Shown here one piece after another: positions 41,334 through 51,806 of a stretch of DNA of 64,000 nt (the stretch's first letter is position 1; the number at the start of each line of letters is the position of its first letter). Both the position numbers and the translations under genes were made by a program. Where the stretch lies: assembly GCA_036960375.1 (NCBI GenBank), contig JBALVY010000001.1:310001-374000 (forward strand). The letters run 5' to 3'. A model generated the notes under the pieces. That model did not search any database. It saw only the letters and a list, made by a program, of their open reading frames with translations, and was not told the origin of the DNA. This DNA comes from CAWVSB01 sp036960375 (GTDB lineage Bacteria; Pseudomonadota; Gammaproteobacteria; Pseudomonadales; CAWVSB01).

Positions 41334-43736
41334 ATGAGTGCAAAACAAGTTGAAAGCAATCTGTCCACCAGTAACCGCTCGGTTCGTATCCTTGGGGTAT
41401 TACTGGTATTAACGCTAATAGCCTTTATCGTGTCGGCCTATATGGTTGTGCGTGATGCAGGTCGAGATGCAACGTATCTGGAGATGACTGGTGATCTGCG
41501 GGTACTGATGCAGCAGGTATCGACAAACTCCCGTCAGGCGACTGAAGGGGACGAGAAGGCGTTTGTGGATCTGGAGAAGTCCCGCAGTCGGTTTGACCGT
41601 GTATTGGAGACTCTGGCTAACGGCGATAAAGATATTCCTGCCCCACGCCCCATGCTTAACAATGAGCTTGATGCTTTGGGGCGCTCCTGGACTAAGGTGA
41701 ATGAATCGGCGCAAACGATTGTTGCCAACCAGGAAAGGATTTTGTTCCTGCACGAGGTTGCCCAGACGCTGAACGCGTCGATACCGGAGCTGCAGCAGGA
41801 ATACAACTATGTTGTGGAAATCCTAATCGAAAACGGGGCGGCGGCAGACCAGGTGGTCTTAGCCCAGAAGCAGTCCTGGCTGGCAGAGCGTATCGCACGT
41901 AACGTCGATAAGATGCTTGAGGGTGGCGCAGGTGCTACTGACGCAGCAGATCAGTTCAACCTGGATGCCAGCCTTTTTGGTAGTGTGTTGACGGGAATGC
42001 TGGAAGGCAACACCGCGATGCGCATTTCAAAGGTGCGTGATTCAGAGGCGGTGCAGAGTTTGCAGGCTATCGCTGAGCTATATGATTTCGTTAACAGTTC
42101 TGTCGATAAGATCTTTGAAGCCTCGCCCAACTTGCTGAAAGCTCGTGAAGCGTCGAATTTGGTGTTGGCGAACTCTCCGGCCATTCAGGGTCAAACGGGA
42201 GCAATGGTTGAAGGGATTGGCAGCTTGGGTGGAACACGGCCAGTTAACCCCACCATAGTGTTGGGTCTCGGTGCTGCTATTATTGTTATTTTGGCCTTCT
42301 TTGGTTTGCTGAACTTCCGTTCTACGCGTAGCCGCCTGGGTCTGGAGGAGCAAACCAACGAACAGAATCAGATTGCTATTCTGCGACTACTTGATGAATT
42401 GGCTAATTTGGCAGACGGTGATTTGACCACGAAAGCTACGGTATCGGAGGATTTCACCGGTGCCATTGCCGACTCGGTAAACTACACTATTGACCAACTG
42501 CGGGTACTGGTATCACGAATAAATGAAACGGCTCAGGGTGTAAGTTCCTCGGCCGAAACGACCCAGTCCACAGCACTGGAGCTGGCCGAAGCGGCTGAGC
42601 ACCAGGCTCAGGAAATCGCTGGAGCATCAGCGGCGATCAACGAGATGGCAGTGACTATAGACCAGGTATCTTCGAATGCGGCCGAATCGGCTTCGGTTGC
42701 GGAGCGCTCGGTAAGTATTGCGCATAACGGTGCCGAGGTGGTACAGAATACGATTCACGGAATGGATACGATTCGAGAGCAGATCCAGGATACGGCGAAA
42801 CGTATTAAGCGACTGGGTGAAAGCTCGCAGGAAATCGGTGACATTGTATCGTTGATTAACGACATCGCTGACCAAACAAACATTCTGGCATTGAACGCGG
42901 CAATACAGGCGGCAATGGCGGGTGACGCTGGTCGAGGTTTCGCGGTTGTTGCGGACGAAGTACAGCGACTTGCGGAAAGATCTTCGGCGGCGACCAAACA
43001 GATTGAAGCTCTGGTAAAAACCATCCAGTCGGATACCAACGAAGCGGTTATTTCGATGGAGCAAACGACGGCGGAAGTTGTACGCGGGGCGCGCCTGGCA
43101 CAGGATGCGGGTGTTGCACTTGAAGAGATAGAGAACGTATCGGCCAGCTTGTCTGAATTGATCCAGAATATATCTAACGCCGCTCGTCAGCAGGCAGCGT
43201 CGGCGGGTCATGTATCAAACACGATGAACGTTATTCAGGAAATTACATCACAGACCTCCTCGGGTACAACCGCAACGGCGGCATCTATCGGAGACTTGGC
43301 GGAAACGGCGGTTGAGCTGCGCGAGTCAGTGGCTGGATTTAAACTCCCTGAAGACGAGAATGAGGGTGATGGTATTGAAGAAGAAGACTTGCTGATGGGC
43401 GATGTTGACTCTAATGATGCGTCTGACCTTGATGCTGAAATAGTTGCCAGCGAGGAAGACGCAGTAGAGGCCTCTGTAGCGGAAGAAGCTGCCGACGACT
43501 ATATGGTTGAAGATGAAGAAGAATTGTATAGCGCAGATAAAGACGATTCTAATGGCGATTATTCTGAGGATGATTTGGATGACGATGAGTTCTACTCCTC
43601 AGATGAAAACAATGAAGATGACGTGAATTACGATGATCTTGATGACGAAGATCTGTTGGATGCGGCCGAGCTTGATGAAGAGTTGGGTGATGATATTGAA
43701 TCAGATGAAGAGGATGAAAAACGTCCCTGGAGCTAA
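41334..43736 (+). CDS. pilJ: Methyl-accepting chemotaxis protein PilJ with acidic tail
   Basis: An 800-aa receptor. Membrane segments lie at about residues 22-44 and 303-323 and flank the PilJ-type periplasmic region. HAMP and the MCP signalling helices follow, with the hairpin tip IADQTNILALNAAIQAAM. Known PilJ proteins are nearer 680 aa. The difference here is a C-terminal tail from about residue 673 to 800 in which about half of the residues are Asp or Glu, ending KRPWS. Receptor, kinase and adaptors are encoded together. Confidence 0.93.
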   Translation: MSAKQVESNLSTSNRSVRILGVLLVLTLIAFIVSAYMVVRDAGRDATYLEMTGDLRVLMQQVSTNSRQATEGDEKAFVDLEKSRSRFDRVLETLANGDKDIPAPRPMLNNELDALGRSWTKVNESAQTIVANQERILFLHEVAQTLNASIPELQQEYNYVVEILIENGAAADQVVLAQKQSWLAERIARNVDKMLEGGAGATDAADQFNLDASLFGSVLTGMLEGNTAMRISKVRDSEAVQSLQAIAELYDFVNSSVDKIFEASPNLLKAREASNLVLANSPAIQGQTGAMVEGIGSLGGTRPVNPTIVLGLGAAIIVILAFFGLLNFRSTRSRLGLEEQTNEQNQIAILRLLDELANLADGDLTTKATVSEDFTGAIADSVNYTIDQLRVLVSRINETAQGVSSSAETTQSTALELAEAAEHQAQEIAGASAAINEMAVTIDQVSSNAAESASVAERSVSIAHNGAEVVQNTIHGMDTIREQIQDTAKRIKRLGESSQEIGDIVSLINDIADQTNILALNAAIQAAMAGDAGRGFAVVADEVQRLAERSSAATKQIEALVKTIQSDTNEAVISMEQTTAEVVRGARLAQDAGVALEEIENVSASLSELIQNISNAARQQAASAGHVSNTMNVIQEITSQTSSGTTATAASIGDLAETAVELRESVAGFKLPEDENEGDGIEEEDLLMGDVDSNDASDLDAEIVASEEDAVEASVAEEAADDYMVEDEEELYSADKDDSNGDYSEDDLDDDEFYSSDENNEDDVNYDDLDDEDLLDAAELDEELGDDIESDEEDEKRPWS

Positions 43737-43763
43737 ACAGTTCAGACGTTATTATAAGAAGTA

Positions 43764-44612
43764 ATGGAGTGGAGGCTTAAGGCAGTACCAGCGATGACCG
43801 AGGCACAAACGTTGTGCTGGTTGAATTTGGTAGAACAGCGCACAGGTATCTGGTTTGGTCGGCAGCCCAAAATTTTAGTGGCCGGCGTGCTGCGACGGAT
43901 GCGAGATTTGAAATGCCATGATACAGACGAGTATCTTGGCAGATTGTCAGATACCGCGTCGGGGCGACTTGAATGGTCTCAGTTGGTGAACGAAATCACC
44001 GTGAAAGAGACCCGTTTTTTTCGAGACCCTGGTGTCTACGATTCGTTGCGAGGGTATTTGCAGCAACGTATGCCACGAGTCCCGCGGGGACATTCGTTGG
44101 ACATGTGGAGTGTGGGCAGCGCAACAGGTGAAGAAGCCTACTCAATGATGATGTTGGCGCGAGAGGTGGCGGAACTATCTGCCCCGCAATGCTTTTACGG
44201 TATTACAGGTACCGATATCAGCTCTAGCGCGTTGACAATAGCACGACAAGGGGTTTACTTCAGACGCTCGTTAAGCGGTTTGAGTGAGCAGCGACTACGA
44301 TGTCATTTTTCTCGAGATACGAAAGATGATGGGTATCAAGTAGTTGAGGAGATTAGAGAGCGGGTATGTTTTATTCGATCCAATATGTTGGAGATGGATA
44401 ATTTGCCGACCATGAAAATGGACGTGATCTTTTGCCTGAATGTACTAGTGTATTTTCGTGAGAAGCATTGTCATACAGTGTTAGATGGTTTGGTGGAGCG
44501 CTTGAAACCGGGAGGAATACTGGTTTTCGGGCAAAACGAAGCGGTAAGCTGGAAGAATTCGTTCATCCAGAAACTGCCAAATCGACATATTAATGCCTTT
44601 CTGCGCCAGTAG
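43764..44612 (+). CDS. pilK: Chemoreceptor methyltransferase PilK (CheR family)
   Basis: A 282-aa SAM-dependent glutamate methyltransferase for the receptor PilJ. ITVKETRFFRDPGVYDSL and the SAM site MWSVGSATGEEAYSMMMLA are clear, as is FCLNVLVYF. ATG 43764 is used, with AAGAAG just upstream. ATG 43794 (MTEAQTLCW) is the alternative. It lies between pilJ and chpA, as in Pseudomonas. Confidence 0.92.
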   Translation: MEWRLKAVPAMTEAQTLCWLNLVEQRTGIWFGRQPKILVAGVLRRMRDLKCHDTDEYLGRLSDTASGRLEWSQLVNEITVKETRFFRDPGVYDSLRGYLQQRMPRVPRGHSLDMWSVGSATGEEAYSMMMLAREVAELSAPQCFYGITGTDISSSALTIARQGVYFRRSLSGLSEQRLRCHFSRDTKDDGYQVVEEIRERVCFIRSNMLEMDNLPTMKMDVIFCLNVLVYFREKHCHTVLDGLVERLKPGGILVFGQNEAVSWKNSFIQKLPNRHINAFLRQ

Positions 44613-44647
44613 CGTAGTGAGGCCAATATAAGAAGTGGCCTGAAGCT

Positions 44648-47600
44648 ATGCCTGAACGTAGAGATTATATAGCCCTGGATTGGGTCGCCAAGGAAATCGA
44701 GGAAACCCTGAGGCAGGCGCGTACCGCTCTGGAAAATTATGTAGAGCAACCTGAAGATTTAACCCAAATACGCTTTTGTCTCAGCTATGTCCATCAGGTT
44801 CACGCAACCTTGAAGATGTTGGACCTGCCCGGCCCGGTTTTATTTGGTAAAGAGCTCGAGCTGTTGGTCAGCGACATGACTAAAGGTGAGTTGGCGGATG
44901 AGGCCGAAGCCCAGGAAGTATTGATGGGTGGTCTATTGCGCTTGCCAATGTATCTGGAACGAATTAAGGCCGAGCGACAGGAAGTGCCCGCGGTTCTGCA
45001 AATGGCGGTTAATGAACTGCGTACTGTTCGTGGTGTGGAATTACTTGCCGAAGCGGATTTATTTATGCCTGTGGTAGCACCTGCCGCTGCTGTTTCTCCA
45101 ACTCAGGCGGAGAGCCTGTCGAAAGAGGAGTTTGAGAAGTTAATTCGCAAGCTTCGGCAAGTATTTCAAGCAGCCTTTGTCGATATTGTTCGTAATAAGC
45201 GTTGGGGAGCCAACCTGCGCAGTCTGGCCAAAGTCTGCCAGCGGCTTCGTCGACTTAGCCAGGGGCACGCTCGTGAGTCCTTTTGGAGGATCGCTCTCGC
45301 GATTTTGGAAGGCATGGTTAATCGCAGTATTGCTCCGGCGACAGCGGCTAAAAATCTGCTAAAAGAAATTGACCAGGAACTCAAAGGTTTACAGCAGCAC
45401 GGCCAGTCCTATCTGGACCAACCGCTTGAAGCATCCATGTTACGCCAACTGTTGTACGTCATCGCAAAAAGTGACGCGCAGACCCCACTGATTAGCGAAA
45501 TTCAAAAAGACTTTGGTTTGAAGGAGGCATTGGTATCTCTTTCTGCTGGCGATGAAAATCATATCGACGCGGCTGCTTTACGACAGGTTGTCAGCGTTAT
45601 CAATGTTGAATTCGCCACTATTAAAGATGTACTGGATATATTTGTCCGCAGTTCGAGCAAGTCCATGTCTCAGCTGGAGACAGCATTGCCGGTCTACAAG
45701 AGGGTGGCTGATACTATGGCGGTGCTGGATTTGGCGGAGATTTCCGCACATGTCCATAATCAATATAAGGCTCTACAGTCCTATATTACAGTCGGTAATA
45801 CAGAAGATGAGGATTCACTGCTTGAACTCGCCAGTGATCTGGTAGGCTCCGAAGAGCGACTGCAGCAATTTGCTGATTCCTTGCCCGACGTTAATTCTTC
45901 TACTGAAGACCCGAATATGGCGGCAGCCCGAGAGAGGGTTATTCTCGAGGCGCGTAATGTATTAGCCAGGGCTAAAGAATCAATTGTTGAGTATGTCGCT
46001 TCAGACTGGAATCGCACCAAGTTGGGCGGGGTTCCGGAGCTATTACATGGAATTAGTGGCGGTTTATCCATGGTGGGATATGCCCGCTCTGCCCGAATTA
46101 TCCATAATTGCGAAGCCTATATACGCCAGCAGATAATGGCCTCATCGGAAAGCCCGCATTGGGAAAATCTTGATCTTCTTGCCGATGCTATAAGCGGGGT
46201 GGATTATTACCTGGAGCAAATGGCGCAAGATCATCGTAACGATGATCCCTCGATACTTGATGATGCCGCTTCTGGAATTGCGAAACTGGGTTATCCGGAA
46301 ACTGGTTCCGATAAAGCCCTGCAAGAGCAGACATCGGTTGATAGCGTTGAGATTGAAGCCCAAAGTGAAGAGCCAGAGTCAGCGCAGGATAATGTCATAC
46401 CTCTGCCGCTTGAAAAGCCGGAACATGAGACAGAGGCGCCACTGGCATCTGTTAATAAAACAGCTGATTCTGATCTGATAGATGATGAGATTCTGGAGAT
46501 TTTTGTTGAAGAGGCAGAGGAAGTTCATGGCACGCTGCAAGAGTTCTTGCCACAGTGGGCAAAAGATCCGGATGACTTAGAAGCTCTTACAGAAATTCGT
46601 CGTGGTTTCCATACCCTCAAGGGTAGCGGTCGTATGGTGGGAGCCCGGGATTTGGGCGCTGTTGGCTGGGCTGTAGAGGACATGCTTAATCGTGTGCTGG
46701 ATGATACGGTTGTTGCGGACGAACCTAGAATCGCCATGGTTAGTAAAGTGGTTGAGTTATTACCGGAAATGATTGCGGCGTTTTCTACCGGCGCATCGCT
46801 GGACGCGGCAGCCGTTGCTCAGCTGGAAGCGGCAGGGGCTGAATTGGCCAGCGCAGAAAACACGCTCACCGCAGATATGATTAGCAGCATGAGTCTGCTA
46901 CCAGGAAGTCAGCTAGAGCGGCAGGTTGTTGAAGAGCAAAGTGAAGAAGATGTCCTGCGCGAGATTTTTGAGGGAGAAGCAGAGTCACATCTTGAAACGA
47001 TTTTGGCATTTGTTGTCAGGGCTAGAGAGAGCTCAGCACCGCGACAAATTACTAATGACCTTCATCGAGCGCTGCATACCTTAAAGGGCAGTGCACATAT
47101 GGCCGAGATGACCGCTATTGTAGAGGTGGTCACCCCTATTGAAAAACTGGTTAAACATCTGCAGGCCGCTAACGGTCGCGCTGATTCGGAAATGGTTGAA
47201 TTGATTGATCAGGCCTCATCTTATGTCAGGCAGGGTTTAACTCAACTTCATCAGGGTCAGAGGCTGGAGCGCTTTGAGTCTGTTGATGATTATCTCGTCC
47301 GTGTTGCCCAGCTGGCAGAAACAGCAGAAGTTGATTATGGCATTGGCGATGGCTTGATCGAGCGAATTGCCGCCTTTATGGGCAGTTGTGCAGACCATCT
47401 GGCGGTACTTGAAGATCGACGTCTATCGTGGCTGGAGCAGCCTTTAAGCGAGGGCGAATTTAATGATTCGCAGCAGCGAATCAGCTATATAAGACAGGAA
47501 TCCGCCGGTTTTGATCGGCGGACTATGAGCGAGTTGGCCGATGCCTGGTCTCACGGTATGGAGTCATTGCAGCCAGGCGAACGTCTGCCAGAGAATTTCT

Positions 47601-50600
47601 CAGATCTCTATAGTCGTGCAGCTACTGCACTGACAGAAATGCTGGATTGTTTGGCTGCAGGCCTTGAGCTGGAGCCTGCAACAGAGGGTCTATTGCTCGA
47701 TTTACATAACTACGTGCCAGATCCTGAAGCGGATGACAAAGGCCTTGGTTTACTCAGTGTGGCAGCAGCGGGTATCGCGATTGGTGGTGCTGCAGAGTCG
47801 ATTAGTGAAGATGTCGAATTGGTAGCAGAGCAGGATGAGCTATCCGGCATAGAAGAATTAATTGACGATGCGGTAGCTGAAGAGTTGGTTGCTGAAGCCG
47901 ATGAAGAGCAGAGTGTTGAGGAAGATCAGCAAACCCTAACAGTCGATGAGGCAGCGGCAGATGTTGATGTCGAAACTAGTGGCCTGGCAGATGACGAAAT
48001 AGAGGAAGTCACCGCAACAGCAGCGGGAATTGAGTTGGTCGACGAAGTCGAGCTAGAACTTGAAAGCGACTCCGATGAAAGTACAGACGTTGATGAGCAG
48101 GCAATAGATACGGGCTTGAGTCTGGAAGAGTCGAGCGTGTCCGATCAGTCTGAACCCGCGCCTGACGAGATGGCTGACATTACCGCGACAGTCGGTGGTA
48201 TTGATTTACTGGATGAGCCCGAAGAGGCTGCAGATAGCAGCGTCGAGAGTTTTGAAGCGGAGACGGTGACTGAGCCAGTGCAAGCTGACGAGCCGGCGAT
48301 CGATGAAGACATGAGTCTGGAAGAGATTGAAGACATTACCGCGACAGTTGGCGGTGTTGATTTACTGGATGAGCCCGTTGAGCTTATGGGCGGTGTCGAG
48401 AGCATCGAAGCCGAGACAGTGGCTGAGCCTACGCCAACGGATGACCAGGCGAACGATGAAGACATAAGCCTGGAAGAGCCGGCTGTATCGCATGAGCCAG
48501 AGCTGGAAGACATTACCGCGACAGTTGGAGGTGTTGATTTACTGGATGAGCCCGTTGAGCTTGTGGACAGTGTCGAGAGCATCGAAGCTGAGACGGTGAC
48601 TGAGCCTACGCCAATGGATGGGCTGGTGATTGACGAGGATTTGAGTCTGGAAGCGTCGACTCCGCTTGAACCAGCGCTTGACGAGATTGATGACATAGCA
48701 GTGACGGCCAATGCGATAGATTTTTTGAACGATGGCCAAGTAACCGAAAGTATCTCGATTGCAGAAGAGGTCAATGTAACAACAGTTACTGAAGCGGAAG
48801 AATCCGAGACTGTTGTGACCCTGGATATCGAAGACGCTGAAGAGTTAGAAGAGGCCGGCTTTGTACATCAAGAGTTTGTTGCCGATTCCGCCGATGCCGA
48901 TAGCCTGTCAGAGACAGAGGTGCTTGAAGCGACCGTTGATGCGACGCCTGAAGATAATCTTGAAATTGACACCTTAACTGAGGAGGAAGACTCATCAGTA
49001 GGTGGCAGTGAAGAGGTTTCTATTGCCGAAGAGTCTGAGCTGGATCAAGCTGTAGATATTGCATCAATAGCGGCCGATGTTGAAAATCTCGATGATCTTG
49101 ATGCGATGGAACTGGCAGAGCTGGAGCGACTGACAGACCCCAATAGAGATGAGGAGCAGCTTGCTGATCCTGAGTTTGATGTAGAACAGTTAGTCGCGGA
49201 TGAAGATTCGGTTCTGAGTATGGCAGACGAAGATCTGGTCGAGTTGGATCAGCTGTTGGAAGATGAGCCAGCAGAACTAGAAGAAACCATCATCGAGGTA
49301 TCTTCTTATACTGATACAGAAGATCTAGGCGCAGACGAGCCAATTGAAGCTCCAGTCGTGCAGGAAGAAGAAAAACCCGAAACGGCGAAGATTATTCCTA
49401 TTACGGCTGCTTCAGCTCCAGAGCCAGCAGCAACGAGGCCGTTGCGAGAGCCGGATGAAGAGGATGACATCGATGAAGAGATTCTCGAGATTTTCCTGGA
49501 AGAGGCTCATGACATTCTCGAAAACATGGATTTGCTACTGCATCACTGGCAAGAACACCCCGCTCAAACGGAACCCCGTGATACTTTGTTGCGCCAGCTT
49601 CATACACTGAAGGGTAGTGCCAGATTAGCAGGCGAGATGAAAGTGGGTGACGTCTCTCACGATTTTGAATCCTTCCTGGAAAAGGCACCCACTGATTATT
49701 TACCCACCGGCTTTTTTGGGGATCTACAGCGTTACCAGGATCAACTGGTGGCGTTAATTGCTGCTGCCGTGAGTGGTTCTGCTGCTCCGGTTATTATTGA
49801 TTTACCCAAAGCGCCTGCCGAGCCAGTTGATTCGGGCGCGATGACAACTGAACAAACTAGCGAGGAAAGTTCAGGCGCAGATATCATCCCGCTGGTTATA
49901 CCTAAGCTAGCGGAATTGCCTGTCGCTGGTGAAGAAGTAGAATCGCCTGCGGCTTTGACTCAACGGGGACCTCAAGAGCTGGTGCGAGTCGCTGCCACCT
50001 TGTTGGAAGACTTGGTTAACCTGGCTGGCGAAACGAGTATTTCTCGTAGTCGAGTAGAAGAGCAAGTCAATGAGATCAACTACACGCTTGATGAAATGGA
50101 CGCCACAATTGAGCGAATGCAAGAGCAGCTACGACGGCTGGATATAGAGACAGAAGCGCAGATTTTGTTCCGTCAGGAACAGGTTGAAATTCTGGGAATG
50201 GAGGAGTTTGACCCGCTGGAAATGGACCGGTATTCGGCATTACAGCAATTGTCGCGTTCGTTGATGGAAAGTGCTTCCGATATTCGGGATATCAAAGATA
50301 CGGTCTTTAATAAAACTCGGGATATTGAAACACTGTTACTGCAGCAGTCGCGTATTAATACCGATTTGCAAGAAGGCTTGATGCGTACACGGATGGTGCC
50401 GTTCTCTCGATTGGTACCGCGTTTACGCCGTATCGTTAGACAGGTATCTACCGAGCTTGGTAAGAAGGTGAATCTTGAGTTCGATAATATCGACGGAGAA
50501 ATGGACCGTAATCTACTTGAGCGAATGGTGCCGCCTTTTGAACATATGTTGCGAAATGCGGTAGATCACGGTATAGAAAAAACACAGGATCGCGAGGAAA

Positions 50601-51802
50601 ACGGCAAGAGCGGGGCGGGTAACATCAATATAGGATTCCGTCGTGAAGGCGGTGATGTGGTCATTTCGATAACCGATGACGGCGCAGGTGTAGACATCAA
50701 TCGGGTTCGTGAGAAGGCGATCGAGCAAGGCTTGATGACCGCTGATACGCTGCTTGGTGACCAGGATATTGTCGATTTTGTTTTTGCTCCAGGATTCTCT
50801 ACGGCGAAAGAAGTTACTCAGATTTCAGGCCGTGGCGTCGGTATGGATGTGGTGAGTAGCGAAATTAAACTGATGGGCGGGTCGATTGACATCGAGTCGG
50901 TTCGCAGCCGCGGTACCCGATTTACCGTCAGATTACCGTTTACGGTATCGGTCAACCGCGCTTTGATTGTACTTATAGGTAATGATACATACGCCCTGCC
51001 TCTGAATACCATCGAAGGTATCGCTCGCGTTAGCCCCTTCGAATTAGAGTCTTATTATCAGCCGGATGCGCCCGCCTTTGAATACGCGGGCGACCCCTTC
51101 AAGCTGCGTTATATGGGATCTTTGTTACATATTGCTGACCGACCCAGTCTGGAAGATGTGGTAGCTCCGTTGCCTGTTGTTCTGGTTCGCAGTGGAGAGC
51201 ATGCAGTTGCGGTTCAGGTCGACGGTATTCTCGGTAGTCGTGAAGTGGTGGTTAAGACTCTGGGCCTGCAGTTTAATGCTGTGCCTGGTCTGGCAGGCGC
51301 TACGGTTATGGGTGATGGTAGCGTTATCGTTATTCTGGATCTGCCGTCAATGATTCGTGCTGAGGCCGTTCATGGGCATCGTGAGCTCGAACTAATGCAG
51401 CGAGAGAAGTCTCGTGAAACCCAACGCAATACTTTTGTCATGGTAGTCGATGATTCGGTCACCGTACGTAAAGTAACGTCTCGCTTCCTTGAGCGTAATG
51501 GTATGGATGTTATGGTTGCGAAAGATGGTGTTGAGGCCATTGCGCTACTGCAGGACCATAAACCTGACGTTATGTTGCTGGATATCGAAATGCCGCGAAT
51601 GGACGGTTTTGAAGTGGCAAGCAGGATGAAAAGAAACCCTGAGTTACAGGATATTGTGATTATCATGATTACCTCTCGTACCGGTGAGAAGCACCGTCAG
51701 CGAGCTGAAGAATTGGGTGTCGAGCATTATCTTGGCAAACCTTATCAGGAACTCGAATTACTGGCCTTGCTGGAGGAAGTACAAACCACCGTTACGGACT
51801 AA
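44648..51802 (+). CDS. chpA: Giant chemosensory hybrid kinase ChpA
   Basis: A 2384-aa CheA-type kinase of the Pil-Chp system. Three canonical phosphotransfer motifs HTLKGS are seen (H655, H810, H1652), and the N-terminal 550 residues hold degenerate HPt-like bundles. An acidic linker covers about residues 1040-1600 and contains five repeats. The kinase core follows: dimerisation helices about 1775-1900, ATPase N box with MLRNAVDHGIE (about 1966), GRGVGMDVV, a CheW-like domain (about 2095-2240) and a C-terminal receiver with LLDIEMPRMDGFEV (D2312). It passes phosphate to PilG and PilH. Length is close to the 2472 aa of P. aeruginosa ChpA. Confidence 0.95.
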   Translation: MPERRDYIALDWVAKEIEETLRQARTALENYVEQPEDLTQIRFCLSYVHQVHATLKMLDLPGPVLFGKELELLVSDMTKGELADEAEAQEVLMGGLLRLPMYLERIKAERQEVPAVLQMAVNELRTVRGVELLAEADLFMPVVAPAAAVSPTQAESLSKEEFEKLIRKLRQVFQAAFVDIVRNKRWGANLRSLAKVCQRLRRLSQGHARESFWRIALAILEGMVNRSIAPATAAKNLLKEIDQELKGLQQHGQSYLDQPLEASMLRQLLYVIAKSDAQTPLISEIQKDFGLKEALVSLSAGDENHIDAAALRQVVSVINVEFATIKDVLDIFVRSSSKSMSQLETALPVYKRVADTMAVLDLAEISAHVHNQYKALQSYITVGNTEDEDSLLELASDLVGSEERLQQFADSLPDVNSSTEDPNMAAARERVILEARNVLARAKESIVEYVASDWNRTKLGGVPELLHGISGGLSMVGYARSARIIHNCEAYIRQQIMASSESPHWENLDLLADAISGVDYYLEQMAQDHRNDDPSILDDAASGIAKLGYPETGSDKALQEQTSVDSVEIEAQSEEPESAQDNVIPLPLEKPEHETEAPLASVNKTADSDLIDDEILEIFVEEAEEVHGTLQEFLPQWAKDPDDLEALTEIRRGFHTLKGSGRMVGARDLGAVGWAVEDMLNRVLDDTVVADEPRIAMVSKVVELLPEMIAAFSTGASLDAAAVAQLEAAGAELASAENTLTADMISSMSLLPGSQLERQVVEEQSEEDVLREIFEGEAESHLETILAFVVRARESSAPRQITNDLHRALHTLKGSAHMAEMTAIVEVVTPIEKLVKHLQAANGRADSEMVELIDQASSYVRQGLTQLHQGQRLERFESVDDYLVRVAQLAETAEVDYGIGDGLIERIAAFMGSCADHLAVLEDRRLSWLEQPLSEGEFNDSQQRISYIRQESAGFDRRTMSELADAWSHGMESLQPGERLPENFSDLYSRAATALTEMLDCLAAGLELEPATEGLLLDLHNYVPDPEADDKGLGLLSVAAAGIAIGGAAESISEDVELVAEQDELSGIEELIDDAVAEELVAEADEEQSVEEDQQTLTVDEAAADVDVETSGLADDEIEEVTATAAGIELVDEVELELESDSDESTDVDEQAIDTGLSLEESSVSDQSEPAPDEMADITATVGGIDLLDEPEEAADSSVESFEAETVTEPVQADEPAIDEDMSLEEIEDITATVGGVDLLDEPVELMGGVESIEAETVAEPTPTDDQANDEDISLEEPAVSHEPELEDITATVGGVDLLDEPVELVDSVESIEAETVTEPTPMDGLVIDEDLSLEASTPLEPALDEIDDIAVTANAIDFLNDGQVTESISIAEEVNVTTVTEAEESETVVTLDIEDAEELEEAGFVHQEFVADSADADSLSETEVLEATVDATPEDNLEIDTLTEEEDSSVGGSEEVSIAEESELDQAVDIASIAADVENLDDLDAMELAELERLTDPNRDEEQLADPEFDVEQLVADEDSVLSMADEDLVELDQLLEDEPAELEETIIEVSSYTDTEDLGADEPIEAPVVQEEEKPETAKIIPITAASAPEPAATRPLREPDEEDDIDEEILEIFLEEAHDILENMDLLLHHWQEHPAQTEPRDTLLRQLHTLKGSARLAGEMKVGDVSHDFESFLEKAPTDYLPTGFFGDLQRYQDQLVALIAAAVSGSAAPVIIDLPKAPAEPVDSGAMTTEQTSEESSGADIIPLVIPKLAELPVAGEEVESPAALTQRGPQELVRVAATLLEDLVNLAGETSISRSRVEEQVNEINYTLDEMDATIERMQEQLRRLDIETEAQILFRQEQVEILGMEEFDPLEMDRYSALQQLSRSLMESASDIRDIKDTVFNKTRDIETLLLQQSRINTDLQEGLMRTRMVPFSRLVPRLRRIVRQVSTELGKKVNLEFDNIDGEMDRNLLERMVPPFEHMLRNAVDHGIEKTQDREENGKSGAGNINIGFRREGGDVVISITDDGAGVDINRVREKAIEQGLMTADTLLGDQDIVDFVFAPGFSTAKEVTQISGRGVGMDVVSSEIKLMGGSIDIESVRSRGTRFTVRLPFTVSVNRALIVLIGNDTYALPLNTIEGIARVSPFELESYYQPDAPAFEYAGDPFKLRYMGSLLHIADRPSLEDVVAPLPVVLVRSGEHAVAVQVDGILGSREVVVKTLGLQFNAVPGLAGATVMGDGSVIVILDLPSMIRAEAVHGHRELELMQREKSRETQRNTFVMVVDDSVTVRKVTSRFLERNGMDVMVAKDGVEAIALLQDHKPDVMLLDIEMPRMDGFEVASRMKRNPELQDIVIIMITSRTGEKHRQRAEELGVEHYLGKPYQELELLALLEEVQTTVTD
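48008..48780 (+). repeat. Intragenic tandem repeat array in the chpA linker
   Basis: Five units begin at 48008, 48179, 48335, 48512 and 48695, spaced 52-61 codons apart. Each opens with a version of ITATVGGVDLLDEPVE and continues with ESIEAETVTEP-like acidic text. Units 3 and 4 are almost identical at DNA level over more than 100 bp, so they arose by recent duplication. Units 1 and 5 are degraded. All keep the reading frame. Confidence 0.85.
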
Positions 51803-51806
51803 TTGA

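Noticed and set aside
48145..48774. A 209-codon Ser-rich open frame antisense to the chpA repeat array.
   Set aside because: It is the mirror of the acidic repeat codons; low complexity and no start context.
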